This document shows, piece by piece, positions 11,700 through 22,200 of a DNA stretch of 64,000 nt. Each line of letters opens with the position of its first letter. The first letter of the stretch is position 1. The DNA lies in assembly GCA_035048495.1 (NCBI GenBank), contig CM068547.1, positions 28,093,913-28,157,912 on the forward strand. Reading direction: 5' to 3'. This DNA comes from Euptelea pleiosperma (Eukaryota > Streptophyta > Magnoliopsida > Ranunculales > Eupteleaceae). Under the pieces are notes generated by a model. The model saw nothing but the letters and a program-made list of their open reading frames with translations. It did no database searches and was not told the DNA's origin. Made by a program: the position numbers and the translations under genes.

Positions 11700-12632
11700 A
11701 TGAAACCTACACATTCACAAATTAAAGCTGTAAAGGAGAAAGCAAACTATCTCCATTGGACTTCTACAATGGATCATATATTCACTAATACGCTCCTTGA
11801 ATAAGTACATAAGGGAACAAAGCAGGCTTAAGTTGGAAGTTTGTCACGCGGACTATTACTATCGATGCCATAAAAGAAAAGTGCATAAGATTTGAACAAA
11901 AAACTATAATATTGTGCCTAAGCTTATCCACTAGTCACGGTTTGGATGGGATGATAGTTGCTATACAATAATAGTGGATAATCATGTACGGGACAACTAC
12001 GTAAAGGTAAATTATACAATTTGTGCTTTAATTATTATTTATTTTGAGTATTTATTTTTTTATTGACTATAAAATCAATTGAAATTGTACACAACCAATT
12101 CATCTCAAATCGTATAGGTAGAAGGTGATTGAAAACTATTATGGTTGTCAATAATCATTGATAACAATTATGCGACAGGAGGAGATGCTATGATTGGAAT
12201 GGAAATTAATAAGGATGATGCAACAAATAAAAGAAATAACAATGTTTTAGATATTGATAATAAAGGACTAGAGGACATAGTTGAGGGCGATGAAGTGGAT
12301 AGAGAAGTGGGTTCACAACATGTAAGAGCATGACCGTCAAATTCCAGAATAATGAAACACTCTCCAAAGAAGAAAGTTCAAAGTGGAGATGTGCTCGCTT
12401 CAACTAGCATTACGATGACAAATCCTTAAAAACTATTGCACACGACTTTCCACGGTAGATGTGGAGAGATTGTATCAAGAGGTCTTAAAGATTCTAAATA
12501 TTGATTAAGTTTTAACTCTTTGAGCAGTTGATATGCTAGGAGCTGGCAAGACTAGAGAGCATGTCTTTTATAGGCTTCCAAAAGATATGAGGAGATATTG
12601 GTTGATGATGCATTTTGGACTATCTAATTAGA
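11700..12632 (+). pseudogene. Myb/SANT-like (Harbinger-associated) protein relic
   Basis: Several separate frames read like one plant Myb/SANT-like protein (PF12776 type). Near 11740-11800 the translation has the W-T-x-x-M-D-x-x-F-x-x-x-L-L-E pattern that opens the domain. Near 11935-12005 another frame gives 'RFGWDDSCYTIIVDNHVRDNYVK', matching the G-W-D-x-x...W-D-x-Y-x-K pattern of the domain end. Near 12565-12630 'LPKDMRRYWLMMHFGLSN'-like sequence matches the usual C-terminus. Stops and frameshifts separate them, so it is dead. It supports the Harbinger reading of the block. Confidence 0.6.
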
Positions 12633-12638
12633 CTTTAA

Positions 12639-13151
12639 AGGCCTATTTGGTAACGCACTGCGGCGGGAAAATAAAATATTTGTGCACGCTAACATTCGCC
12701 CGAGTGCGTTTGGCAGCCACTTGACCTCGACGAATATTTAGCCGGGCCCACATATTTGCCCTCCGCGGTGGGAAAACATTTGATCACCTCCTCCCCTGTG
12801 TAAATATTTTCACGCCAATTATGCCTTGGTGAAAAAATTTTATTTTCTTGCTGAAAAATCACTATTTTCAATAAAAATTAGTTTTTGAATATATAAAAAA
12901 GATAAAAATAAAATTTTTTTTATCCTTTGACGTAATATGTGGTTCCCGCACTCGCCCAACCTATTTTTGACTTACTTTGAGATGTGGGACCCACTCAAAT
13001 TGAAAGAAAATGAAGTAAGCTGAAGTGAGCTAGCTCATACATGTACCAAACATTGTTAAATATTGATATGAACAAATATTCAGTCAAGATAATATTCGCC
13101 TGGCTAAATATTCGCCGTCAGAACTCTTTTTCTCACTTACCAAACAGACCC
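12639..13151. mobile_element. Harbinger/Tourist-like MITE, 513 bp, TAA target duplication
   Basis: The left end AGGCCTATTTGGTAAC and the right end CTTACCAAACAGACCC are inverted repeats (12 of 16 positions) and are bordered by TAA on both sides (12636-12638 and 13152-13154). A 3-bp TAA/TTA duplication with GG..TGTTTGG ends is the mark of PIF/Harbinger-type MITEs. Interior motifs 'ttcgcccgagtgcg' and 'aatattcgcc' recur inverted. No coding sequence. Confidence 0.72.
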
Positions 13152-13154
13152 TAA

Positions 13155-13544
13155 GTTAAAACTTATGTTTTACCTTTTAAGAATTGTTAGACTTGTGAAT
13201 CAGTGCATGTTGAATAATGATGCTTTGATTGAACATCTTATTTGCATCATTTGGATGGTGTAGGCATGGTATTTTTTTTTTTTTTTTTATATTTTATATT
13301 TTATGTGATAGATTTGAATGAATTCGGTAATTTATATAATCAATAAAATTTATATCCTTTAAATATAAAATTATAAGTCTTCACCTTTTATTTATTTTGG
13401 GTTAAAGCATGTACAATTTGTTTTGTTAATATGAATTATTTTGTAGGTCTACAACAAAGTATTTATATGTATGAGATTATATTTCTCTTATATAGAAGTT
13501 ACTATTTCTAATATTAGATAGGTAGAAAATTTAATTATGCCAGA
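13155..13544. other. AT-rich spacer
   Basis: This contains a T-run at about 13270-13288 and no gene, no recognisable repeat arm and no RNA signal. Confidence 0.4.
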
Positions 13545-13640
13545 TATCCAAATAACTAAAATTAGAATTCGTTGGGAAATTCTAAGTAAAATTCATGATG
13601 CTACCAAACATAAGAAATTTCAATTCTTGGAATTCAAATT

Positions 13641-13708
13641 TGGGTTTTGAACCTAGGTCTATGGTATCATCAGCCACAAACTTTACCAACTGAGCAAGCT
13701 GGCACCTT
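13641..13708 (-). repeat. tRNA-derived SINE-like head, second copy
   Basis: On the minus strand this reads GGTGCCAGCTTGCTCAGTTGG, then the GGTTCAAAACCC B-box-like segment, the same layout as 1114-1180. The two copies are about 85-90 percent alike by eye. It sits just outside the worn right end of the Harbinger-like block. Confidence 0.45.
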
Positions 13709-14174
13709 CACAATCGGTGAGCAAGTCATTTACTGCGCAACTCGAAGTCGATGTAATGGGTGAGAAATTACTACATACATTGCACATGTATTGAGTTTGA
13801 TGCATAACACACTCTGGAAGCAAACTCTTGGCTCATTAGTGTGGGCCCCACACATTTATCAAGTGGATCCACACAATCAAGTGGGTCCCTATCAACCCAA
13901 TAACAAGTGGGCTCCAGGTGCCATGTTTGCCCCACATGTCATGTAATCCACTATCAGGTGGACCCTACATGCCAGGGTTACTTAGATTGCGATGGCAAAT
14001 GGTAGTTTTCGTACATACATTCTGTTTATTTGTTTTTGAAAGCACATTAAATCATTTCTCTCTATCAAGCAAAGTAAATGGGCTCGTGTCCGACCCACTA
14101 AGGCCCACACTCTTGGCCCAGTTTAATCACAGAAATAAAAGCGCGGGAAGAGAGATCGAGAGAGAGAAAGAGAG
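13709..14174 (+). promoter_or_regulatory. presumed DCC1 promoter and 5' leader
   Basis: This is the 466 bp between the SINE-like copy and the DCC1 start. Near 13845-13975 there are repeated 'agtgggtcc/aagtggatcc' and 'gtgggcccca' segments that look like a small tandem degenerate repeat. A GA-rich leader (gagagagaaagagaga) lies immediately before the ATG. I do not see a confident TATA box. Confidence 0.35.
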
Positions 14175-15600
14175 ATGGAATCCATGGAACAACCACCAGT
14201 TTTCAGAGGAGGAGCAGAAGCGATCCTTAACCTTCAACCAAACTCTTCAATCTCGATCGCTTATCACCCTCTCTTTGGGCCCCACGAAGATCTCCTCCTT
14301 CTCGAGCTCGACGAGAAACTTCTCCCTGACATCCTTCACAACAGGTAACAAATTTAACTTCCCATTTAAATTTCTAGGGTTTCATCTCCATTTCCCAATC
14401 TTTCCACTTCTCGACTTGTTAGGGTTTCAATTTCAAGTTCAAATTCAAATTCTAGGGGTTCTTCTTTATTAGGGTGACCGTACGAGGGCGTCCCGATGAA
14501 GAAGCCGTTCTCTGTACTCCCTCCAAGACTTACGCCCTCAAGTTCGTCGGAAACTCCAATTCCGTCTTCCTCATTCCCCCATTAGATCCATCTCCACTGA
14601 ATTCTATCGATGATGGTAATGCTATCAATGAATCGGTTGTTGCATCTGTCATCAAAGTGGCGCCCGGAACCATGGAGCTTGTCGAGGTCGCTCCGAGGCT
14701 CAGCAAGCTTCGATTGCTTCTCGCCGAGAATCCCTACAGATCTGAGGAGGATTCTATGGAAGAATTGGAGGAGATGGAAAAAGATAACTTGGGTTTGTAT
14801 AGATGGGAGGATTTGATTGACAGGGTTCAGGCGAGTGATGAGGAATTAAAGTTTGGATTGCGGACTATTTCAGCTGTGGAGATTAATGGGTATTGGAGAA
14901 TTGTCGATGAAAATTACATGGGCATGATCTTAAGCATGCTTTTGCACAATTCGGTATTAAATGGATGGTCTTTGAATGCGCTTAAGGAAGATGAAATTAT
15001 AGGTGTGCTGGAATGCGATGGGTTTCCACGCAAGCTCGCACTTCATTGTTTGGAAATGTATGGAAGTAGGATGGATGAGGAAGATGGTGAAGGTCATGTG
15101 TGGAAGTTGGATGAGCGGCGGGTGTGCGTGCATTTTGCCAGAGGTGTTTTAAGAGGAGGGAAGATGAAGATGGAGATTTTCATGGATGAGTGGATGCAGA
15201 AGATTCCAGTGGGGATGCATGCGAGTTTTGAGGTGTTGGAGGGGGAAGTGTTGGTAGAAAGGCTCGGAGTCGAGGTTTGGGTCCGTGCTTTCAGTGTTTC
15301 CTCTCTGCCCTACACCCCTGCTGAGCGTTTTGCAGTGCTCTTTCAAGAGCGGCAGAAGTGGGATTGGAAGGATTTGCAGCCCTACATAAGGTTTTCTTGA
15401 ATAACTAACTATCCTTTTCTTTATACTGTATTTTTGGTTAGTCTAAAATTCATTCATTTCCTTCTTCATCTCTAATTTGTTCATCTTTAATATTTAGGGA
15501 TCTACGAGTACCAGGTCTCTCTTCGGAAGGTTTGCTCCTCAAGTACACTCGAAGAACACAGCCTACCATGGACGCTGAACCTATTTTCAGTGCGAGATAG
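14175..15600 (+). CDS. DCC1: sister chromatid cohesion protein DCC1 (CTF18-RFC subunit)
   Basis: Three exons: 14175-14344, 14473-15390, 15498-15600; both introns are GT-AG and both split an arginine codon (AG|G). The protein is 396 residues, against 393 in the human protein. It starts MESMEQPPVFRGGAEAILN and carries 'FVGNSNSVFLIPP' after the first junction, as DCC1 proteins do. The last exon supplies the conserved ending with L-L-L-K-Y-T-R-R; if exon 2 is read straight on, the frame stops at 15398-15400 after 'YIRFS' and this tail is lost. DCC1 with CTF18 and CTF8 forms an alternative PCNA loader for replication-coupled cohesion in the nucleus; the C-terminal winged-helix part contacts the polymerase in other species. 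The frame is intact. Confidence 0.9.
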
Positions 15601-17751
15601 TCTCGGGATGTATTTCCCGTGGTATTCTCTGCCTTTCTTTTAATTGCGATGATCCTTAAACAGTTGTGTACAATATGGAAATGCGTTTCACTAGAATTCA
15701 TGGGCATCTTCATTGCTTTGATTGGCATTGAAATTATTTTTAGGAACTAAAATCTGAAGAGTATCCTGATTTAGTTAATTATTTTCCCAGTGCATATTAG
15801 TGGTTCTAGGAACATGTTGCAGGATTATATTGCAGTTAGGCATAGGAAGAGATGATTATTGCTTTCGCTACCTTTGGGTCTGTTGGGTTGCAGTTGTGAA
15901 GGACTCAAAATTTGCATGTGGTAGGGGTTAGGGAGCAGTTTGGCTATTTGTTGTAGGACTGGGGCATTCCTGCCCCTATTAAGATAGTCCTTTTTTGTTG
16001 ATTTGTGATGGTGGATAAGATATTTAAGGCAACAATTTTCAACGTTGTGGAGTTCCTTTCCAAAAGATGTTCGTTTACATGGGTCCTAAAAGACCAGGAT
16101 TTAGCAAAAGACTTCGCTAAACTACTAACTGTGTGGAGACTTGCAGTCCACATTAGCTATATCAGTCCAGCTTTACCCACCACAAGATGGGTCATCACTT
16201 CCACGCTGATCAGATATCATTGACAATATACTTCATAATCGCTTATAACTTTGTCTGTGGTTCTGAGGTGCTTTCTTGTAGTCGAGCCATTAGGATTAGG
16301 TCCAGTCACATTCCATGTTGATATCACCATCACTAGAACAGGAAAAGCAATTGTTTTAATAGGATTTTCTGCTAATCCAACTTTCTACCTTCAGTGGAAG
16401 ATAACAAGTTCCATTGTGCTTCTAAGCTTATTTGAACAGTTTAGTTCTCCACTCTTAAAAGGATTCTTCCATCTTTTCTTTCACTTGTCTATTATCCCAT
16501 ACAAGACAGCAAACTCATAATTGTCTAGTAATTCAAATATATGTTCATTAAACAAGCCAGACTCCTGCACTTAATTATGGGTTCTATACAAAGGCACAGA
16601 AAACAGCTCCAAACAGAACCTGAGGGTACGGGGGGAGGGTACCTCTTAAATCCACAATGTGAAGAGTCCAAGATAGAGTGAAAACCCCAGTGGGCTCGAT
16701 GTCAGCCCATAAGTCACAATCCTGCCCCACTCCATTGTTCTGCCAGAAGAATCTTGATATCATCTAGCATAGACCAGGGTTCTGGTTTCATCATCAAGCG
16801 AAACGTAAAAATGTTTCCTTATCACAGCTTATCAAGTCGCTAAAGGTTTCTTCATGAGATAATTATTGGGTTTTTGGTTATATCCTTCGGCTATTTGATT
16901 AAATTCTTTTGGTCATCTAATCTGATTTTTAGCTTGGGTCTAGCTTATTTGCGTCCTGCACAATTTTCCATTCCCATAGTATTCATTGTCTTGTCCCTAG
17001 GATGTCCTGCATGATAGGTCCTTACATATGCTCAGACACTATTTGTTGGATAGCTCCATCATTGTAGTATTGTAGTTAGGAGAACTCTATCAGCTTCTAA
17101 CTGTACTGGCATCATTTTTTTTCTTCCTTATTCCTTTATCCATCACTGCTGTTATGCCCCCAAATGGATTTTCTTGTAGGCCACTAGGCATATTTGTTTT
17201 GACTGTTCAAATGCAAACGGTCTGGATAGATTGGTAGTCTTGTGAATTGTGTATAGAGATGCTTTCTAGTTGCACAAGCATCTTCTAGGCTCTATAGTTA
17301 GGTTCTTGTCTGTTGTTTAATTGGATAGTTCCAGTAGTCGCAACCATGAGTCGCTAGTTTGAACTGTTCAAGGAGATTTGGAGATCTGAACCAGTCTTGA
17401 CTGTACCCAATGTATGCAGTAGGTTCGTTACTTGAAAGAACGAATTGAGAACATGTACCTGTATGAACATACATACTGTACCAGTTCCCTAGGATAGCAC
17501 AAATCTCAGATGGAGCTCCTGTGTCCATGTACCCATTCATTGCAACCCAAGTTGTTTGGAAACATCGTCATTAAGTATCAACAGCCCGTTGTCCCCTTGG
17601 TGGTCTAATACTCGCAGATTTATCCAAGATGAAGCTATCCCTTCACCCAATACGCCCCCAAACCAGCATGGGTCATGAGTCATTGATTCATTCCACTTGT
17701 TAATGAAAACATCTGAGGAAACTATACAGTGAACGGTCGTATTCTCTCCAA
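15601..17751. other. intergenic DNA downstream of DCC1
   Basis: This includes the DCC1 3' flank and a long stretch without recognisable exons, repeats or RNA genes. Open frames at 16251-16520 and 17298-17540 have no family signature and I leave them out. Confidence 0.4.
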
Positions 17752-18374
17752 AGGTTCAAAAGGGACTGTTATAGTGGCATAATGGGGTGGATTTACTTTA
17801 AAACCATTCAGGTCAAAAATTTAATTTTTTTCGAATTCATTTTTGAGCTGACATTAATAAGGGTTAAATTGACGGCTGTTACAACCTTTAGACGCGTTAG
17901 AATGTATTTACATCAAATACGGGTAGGTTGGAGTGTTGAGTCCATCTAGAGCTACACCCATTTCTTACACCCGAGGTTGGGGCCCACATGGAGATCATGT
18001 TGGACAATCCAACCGCACAATGAGTTTTTCATACTATGGTTACCCTTCTCACAAAAAATCAGGACATTTCGACATTCTTAACCTCATGAAAATATGACTT
18101 TAATTTAAAAAATTCAGACCATCCACTTAAACCATTATTTTTGGTCAATTTTTTATATGGTTAGCAATGTCGAAGTGAACTGATTTTTGGCAATGATGAT
18201 CATCATGGCAAGGACAACTCAATGTATGGTTGGATTGTCCAACATGATCTCCATGTGGGCCCCAACCTCAGGTGTAAGAAGCGGATGTAAGAAATGGGTG
18301 TAGCTCTAGACGGACTCTGGAGTGTTACCATTATAGTGGCTGTTATAAAAGTATTGTAGCCATTGTTTTAAACC
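17752..18374. mobile_element. CGTTATAACGG-family foldback element split by a younger MITE
   Basis: The left end 'aaggttcaaaagggactgttatagtgg' and the right end 'ccattatagtggctgttataaaag...gttttaaacca' are inverse versions of each other and of the element at 2033-2369. The MULE-like MITE at 17938-18317 is inserted in the middle. Confidence 0.55.
17938..18317. mobile_element. MULE-like MITE, 380 bp, perfect 9-bp target duplication
   Basis: The element starts GAGTCCATCTAGAGCTACAC and ends in the inverse (GTGTAGCTCTAGACGGACTC). The inverted arms continue through 'cccatttcttaca', 'ggttggggcccacatggagatcatgttggac' blocks for about 80-90 bp. Each side is bordered by TGGAGTGTT (17929-17937 and 18318-18326). 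A 9-bp duplication with long inverted ends indicates Mutator-type mobilisation. No coding sequence. Confidence 0.82.
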
Positions 18375-18407
18375 ATGCTCTCGGCTTGTGGAGGACAAAG
18401 GACCCCT

Positions 18408-18650
18408 CCCCAAAATGCCACCTGGACACTCTTTCCTGCCCATTCACCCTATGAACCTTGCCCACCCCTTGGTAGATTACAAACCAAAAATCAGCCTGAT
18501 TGATGATTTCCAGCGGGCATATGGATGGGTTTCAATCCCATGATGAAAAAAGCTCAAATCCAACTGCTAGGAATCACCAATTAGACTGATTTTTGGTGTG
18601 TGGGTTCACCAATAAGTCAGCCAAACATTCATGGGGTGAGTGGGCCCGAA
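18408..18650. mobile_element. FB-family foldback MITE
   Basis: The arms contain 'accaaaaatcagcctgatt' at about 18484-18503, and its inverse 'aattagactgatttttggt' near 18578-18597. Outside these are 'accccttggtagattacaaacc' and the inverse 'gtgtgtgggttcaccaataag'. The ends are worn. Confidence 0.55.
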
Positions 18651-19283
18651 AGAATGCCAAGAAAGCTGGATTACTCATGTATGGGAACTTTTGCAGCAGC
18701 GACTGCTTGGGCCAGTTGCAGGGACATATTGATGCACCCAAAACTGCAGTTGCTGATTTATTCAATTTAAGAAGACTGCATTTTGGCTCCCATGCCTTTG
18801 TGCAGCACCCACTTTGCATCTTGTAATTCACATCGTTCGTGCAACTACCCCACAGCAGCATTCCCAGTAATTTAGCCAAAAAAAAAAGCTGTTTCTTTTC
18901 ATAAAAATTTTCACCCTTTTTATTGTCTTTGTTTTTTGATTGGTACCGCGATTAGATGGGACCACAATACCAGTACAAAAGGGATTGAACCCAGTATCAG
19001 CAATGAGGGTTTTGGTTTAAATTTCCCCATTTTTCAATTGCACTATTCATAGTCCTGTCCAAACAGGCCTTAAATATCCAAGACAAATTTCACAAGGCCA
19101 AATTCATCCAAACCAAAATTCGAATTCATTGCAGACATAAATCAGGACCAAGGGACTGATGAAGCAGTGAAAATTAGTGTCAAAAGAGACAATTTAAGTG
19201 CTGCTAAACCTGAACCTGCAGGCATAAATTAGAAGGCAAGTATCTTTCATTTTGGAAATGGTAATTAGTGTCAAATGAGATAA
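18651..19283. other. spacer before the mutase gene 3' end
   Basis: No gene is supported. Overlapping frames at 18574-18879 on both strands are mirror frames of the same DNA without family features. The right part should hold the 3' untranslated region of the minus-strand mutase gene. Confidence 0.4.
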
Positions 19284-22200
19284 TTAAGTGCTGCTAAACC
19301 CGAGGAAGCCATCCACATGTTGCGCCACGGACTTGGCTAGGTTGTCTGCTGCTTCCTGTGTGGATGCTTCTGCATATACACGTATAACATCTTCTGTACC
19401 TGATGGCCGTATAAATGATCTGCCCTGAGAGAATTTTGCTGCATACAAAAATGCAAGTAAAATAAGAAGAAAACTAAAATTGGGCAATTAACGATCCTCG
19501 GTATGACTACTTTAACTAGAGTTCAAAATTAGCAAAACTAACCAACCAATTAGTTCACAAATAGCATATGGAAGATTTTCTAACACGTGGCACTCACTGT
19601 CGGCGCTAAGGACAGCCCAAATGTTGGGCCAACCTATTGAGTGGACAAAGCCCAAATTCAAACTTTTCAACAATCCTAACAGGTCTAGCCAGTGCAACAT
19701 TGACCGTTGAATTGGATTATGAAAATCCTGCTCACATGGACGCTCTTATTTGGACGGTTAGGTTCGTCTTAAGGATGTGAAGTTTTGTTTGTGGCCTCCA
19801 AGAGATGGCCAAAAATTTGGACTGTCTAGATTGAGCATCATGTACTAACTTTCTCTTTTTCATTTTTTTTATACATCCACATCAATTTTTGACAGTGCCC
19901 ATGCATATTTTCAATGAAGTTTATCAATCAAATGTTTCGGATTTGTACACATTAGGTAATCCTGTTTGAGTAACGAACTAAACATGGACTGTTGGTCTAA
20001 GAAAATGGGCCTCAATAATATATGAAGTTACCAGTTTCGGAATTGATCGCTTCCTGAAGACCAGACGGCTTCACAACCACGGTTTCTGCATTTGTTGTAA
20101 TAACAGCAGTTCTGTCTGCAACTTTTACCTGAGATTTGAAAACAAAATGGTATGAGCAGTTGAAACATCAATTTCCAAGAGATGATCACAAAAGCCTTCT
20201 GTTCTCAAATAGGTGCCTAATTCCAGAACAACCCTAGTTTACTGCCAAAGTTGAATGGATATAGCATTAAAAAACTTCAGGAAAGTATGGCTCCATTAAA
20301 AGATGAAATATATATAAGTTTATTTTGACACGCCTATGTGGGGCCAAGTATGGTTCCATTTAAAGATGAAATATATATAAGTTTATATTGACATGCCTAT
20401 GTGGGGCCCACACATAGATGAGTCAAGAGCTGATTTTTTGTGAGAATATCTCCTCGCCAAAAGTCAGCTCATTTCGATATTTCTAGCCTTATAAGATGTA
20501 ATCCTTGATTTTAGATAATAAATATTGAAGTAATCCTTGATTTTAGATTATGAATGAAGAATTAGAAAAATCTCCTTTGAGAAATTGTTTGTGGTGCTGA
20601 ATCCAAGCTACCTTGGTGCGAAGCCAAGCTCGGTGGATTGATTTCATCGTGTCTCTTATCCTATCGCAAAATAGTCCCCCGTCTTGCATCAAATTTGGTA
20701 TCAAAGCCACAAAATACTACCATCTCTTCTCTCTATGACAAGTGGGAGCAAGTCCACGGCGTTAGTTGTGTATGGAAATCTATAGCAAGTCCATCAACAG
20801 CATATGTGCCCTTGATATGCTTGATTAAGCAAAAAAGTGCTGTCGCCTAAACCATGATATGTGGATATATGGGTATTTTCCAGATGATTTATGGACATAT
20901 CTATTACAGTCATGGCAATAGCAATTTAACTTTGACTCACACGACACCAAAAATAAAAATATGGATTGATCAGCCGCAATTATGAATATTTTGATATTCC
21001 TCAGCTCTCTAATTTGGTATTTGGTTCTGCTCTGATAGTGGCAGCACTTGTTAAAGAAATTGATGACATATTAAAGTTCAAAGTTATTCCGATGACTAAA
21101 AAGGCAGCAGCATTTAAGATTTCTCCCATGAATTCACTATGGGGAACTGGATGTGTTCCTATTTGGATCAATGTGGCAGCAAAATCAGTCCTCTATTGAA
21201 ATTGAGGTGTCAAAGTTGGAGTTGTTCCTGATTGCAAATATTCAGATACCAGCAACAATGTCCAACTTGATGTTTTGCAAACTTGTTAAAGTAGATAAAA
21301 AAATTAGCAGCTACAAGTTAAGTTTGTTTCAAATCAGAGATTCAAAATGCCTAGCAAAGCTAGGCTCTGCCATATCAATGTATTCAAGGAAGGGACTGAC
21401 CTTAAGCTGCCTACTGGGGAGATCCTGATAAAGCTCACTCCATCTCTGGATTGACCATCCCATATGTTGCAAGATGGCCTCCACCAAAAGCAACCCACTC
21501 AGAGCATCTCCCACCGCCTGATTGATCAACTTGCTGACAGCCAAGAGTCTCAAAGCAGCCTTCTGCTGTTCTGAACCTGAATTAAAGAACAATACTGTTC
21601 AGTAATGTCTATACTTGATACTTTGATAGCAATAAACACTAGCAAGACATGTGGAAATTCTATTAGAAGTAAACCTTCAGATATGGAAGCAAGTTCATTA
21701 TTTCTTGCCTCCAACCAACATACGAAATGTTCTGAGAACAAGATTGTTCCATGCCCGTTGGCCTCAAAGTAGATCCCAATATCGTACTCAGCAGCTTTTT
21801 CATGCAGATATTTCACTCCTGTAGGAGTAAACACGACTTCAAGGTCCAGTTGTTTGAGGAAATCTGTGGATGCCCCATTGGCATAGGCTGTCTGTACAAT
21901 GCCGAGCCGTACTGGGTAATCATTATTCATTTCTTCGTTTTCCTTCTTGTTGAGAATACTTAATTGCTCTTTGACAAATAAAGCAAATAGAGATAATATC
22001 TTGTCTCCATCAACAAGATCAATCTTGTCATTACTTTTTGATAGCACGCGAAAATATACAAGCCGATCAGCATCTCCATCCAAGCTTGCACACCTGAAAC
22101 ACTAGAACAACCTATACAGTTAGCACCCGTGGACATATCAAACCCAACATCAGATGTATAGCATGGTGCTCAAAATTTTTGCAAGTTGATTTAGGACTTG

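Larger units (their letters stand above)
7119..13640. mobile_element. decayed Harbinger-like transposon block with nested insertions
   Basis: At the left, GGGTCTGTTTGGCAACC begins a segment containing 'aagaattgaaatttcttgtgtttggt' and 'attctaattttagctgtttgg' (about 7119-7290). At the right, 13545-13640 is the inverse of this segment ('accaaacataagaaatttcaattctt' and 'ctaaaattagaatt'). The outermost bases at the right are lost. Inside lies a Myb/SANT-like relic at about 11700-12630, a protein often paired with Harbinger transposases. I infer one old element, since broken up by the 7490-8940 array, the 9029-10254 foldback and the 12639-13151 MITE. No DDE transposase frame is visible. Confidence 0.45.

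Noticed and set aside
13918..14472. 184-codon open frame reading through the DCC1 leader and intron 1
   Set aside because: It is in another frame than DCC1 exon 1 and continues into intron sequence; the spliced DCC1 frame explains the conserved residues.
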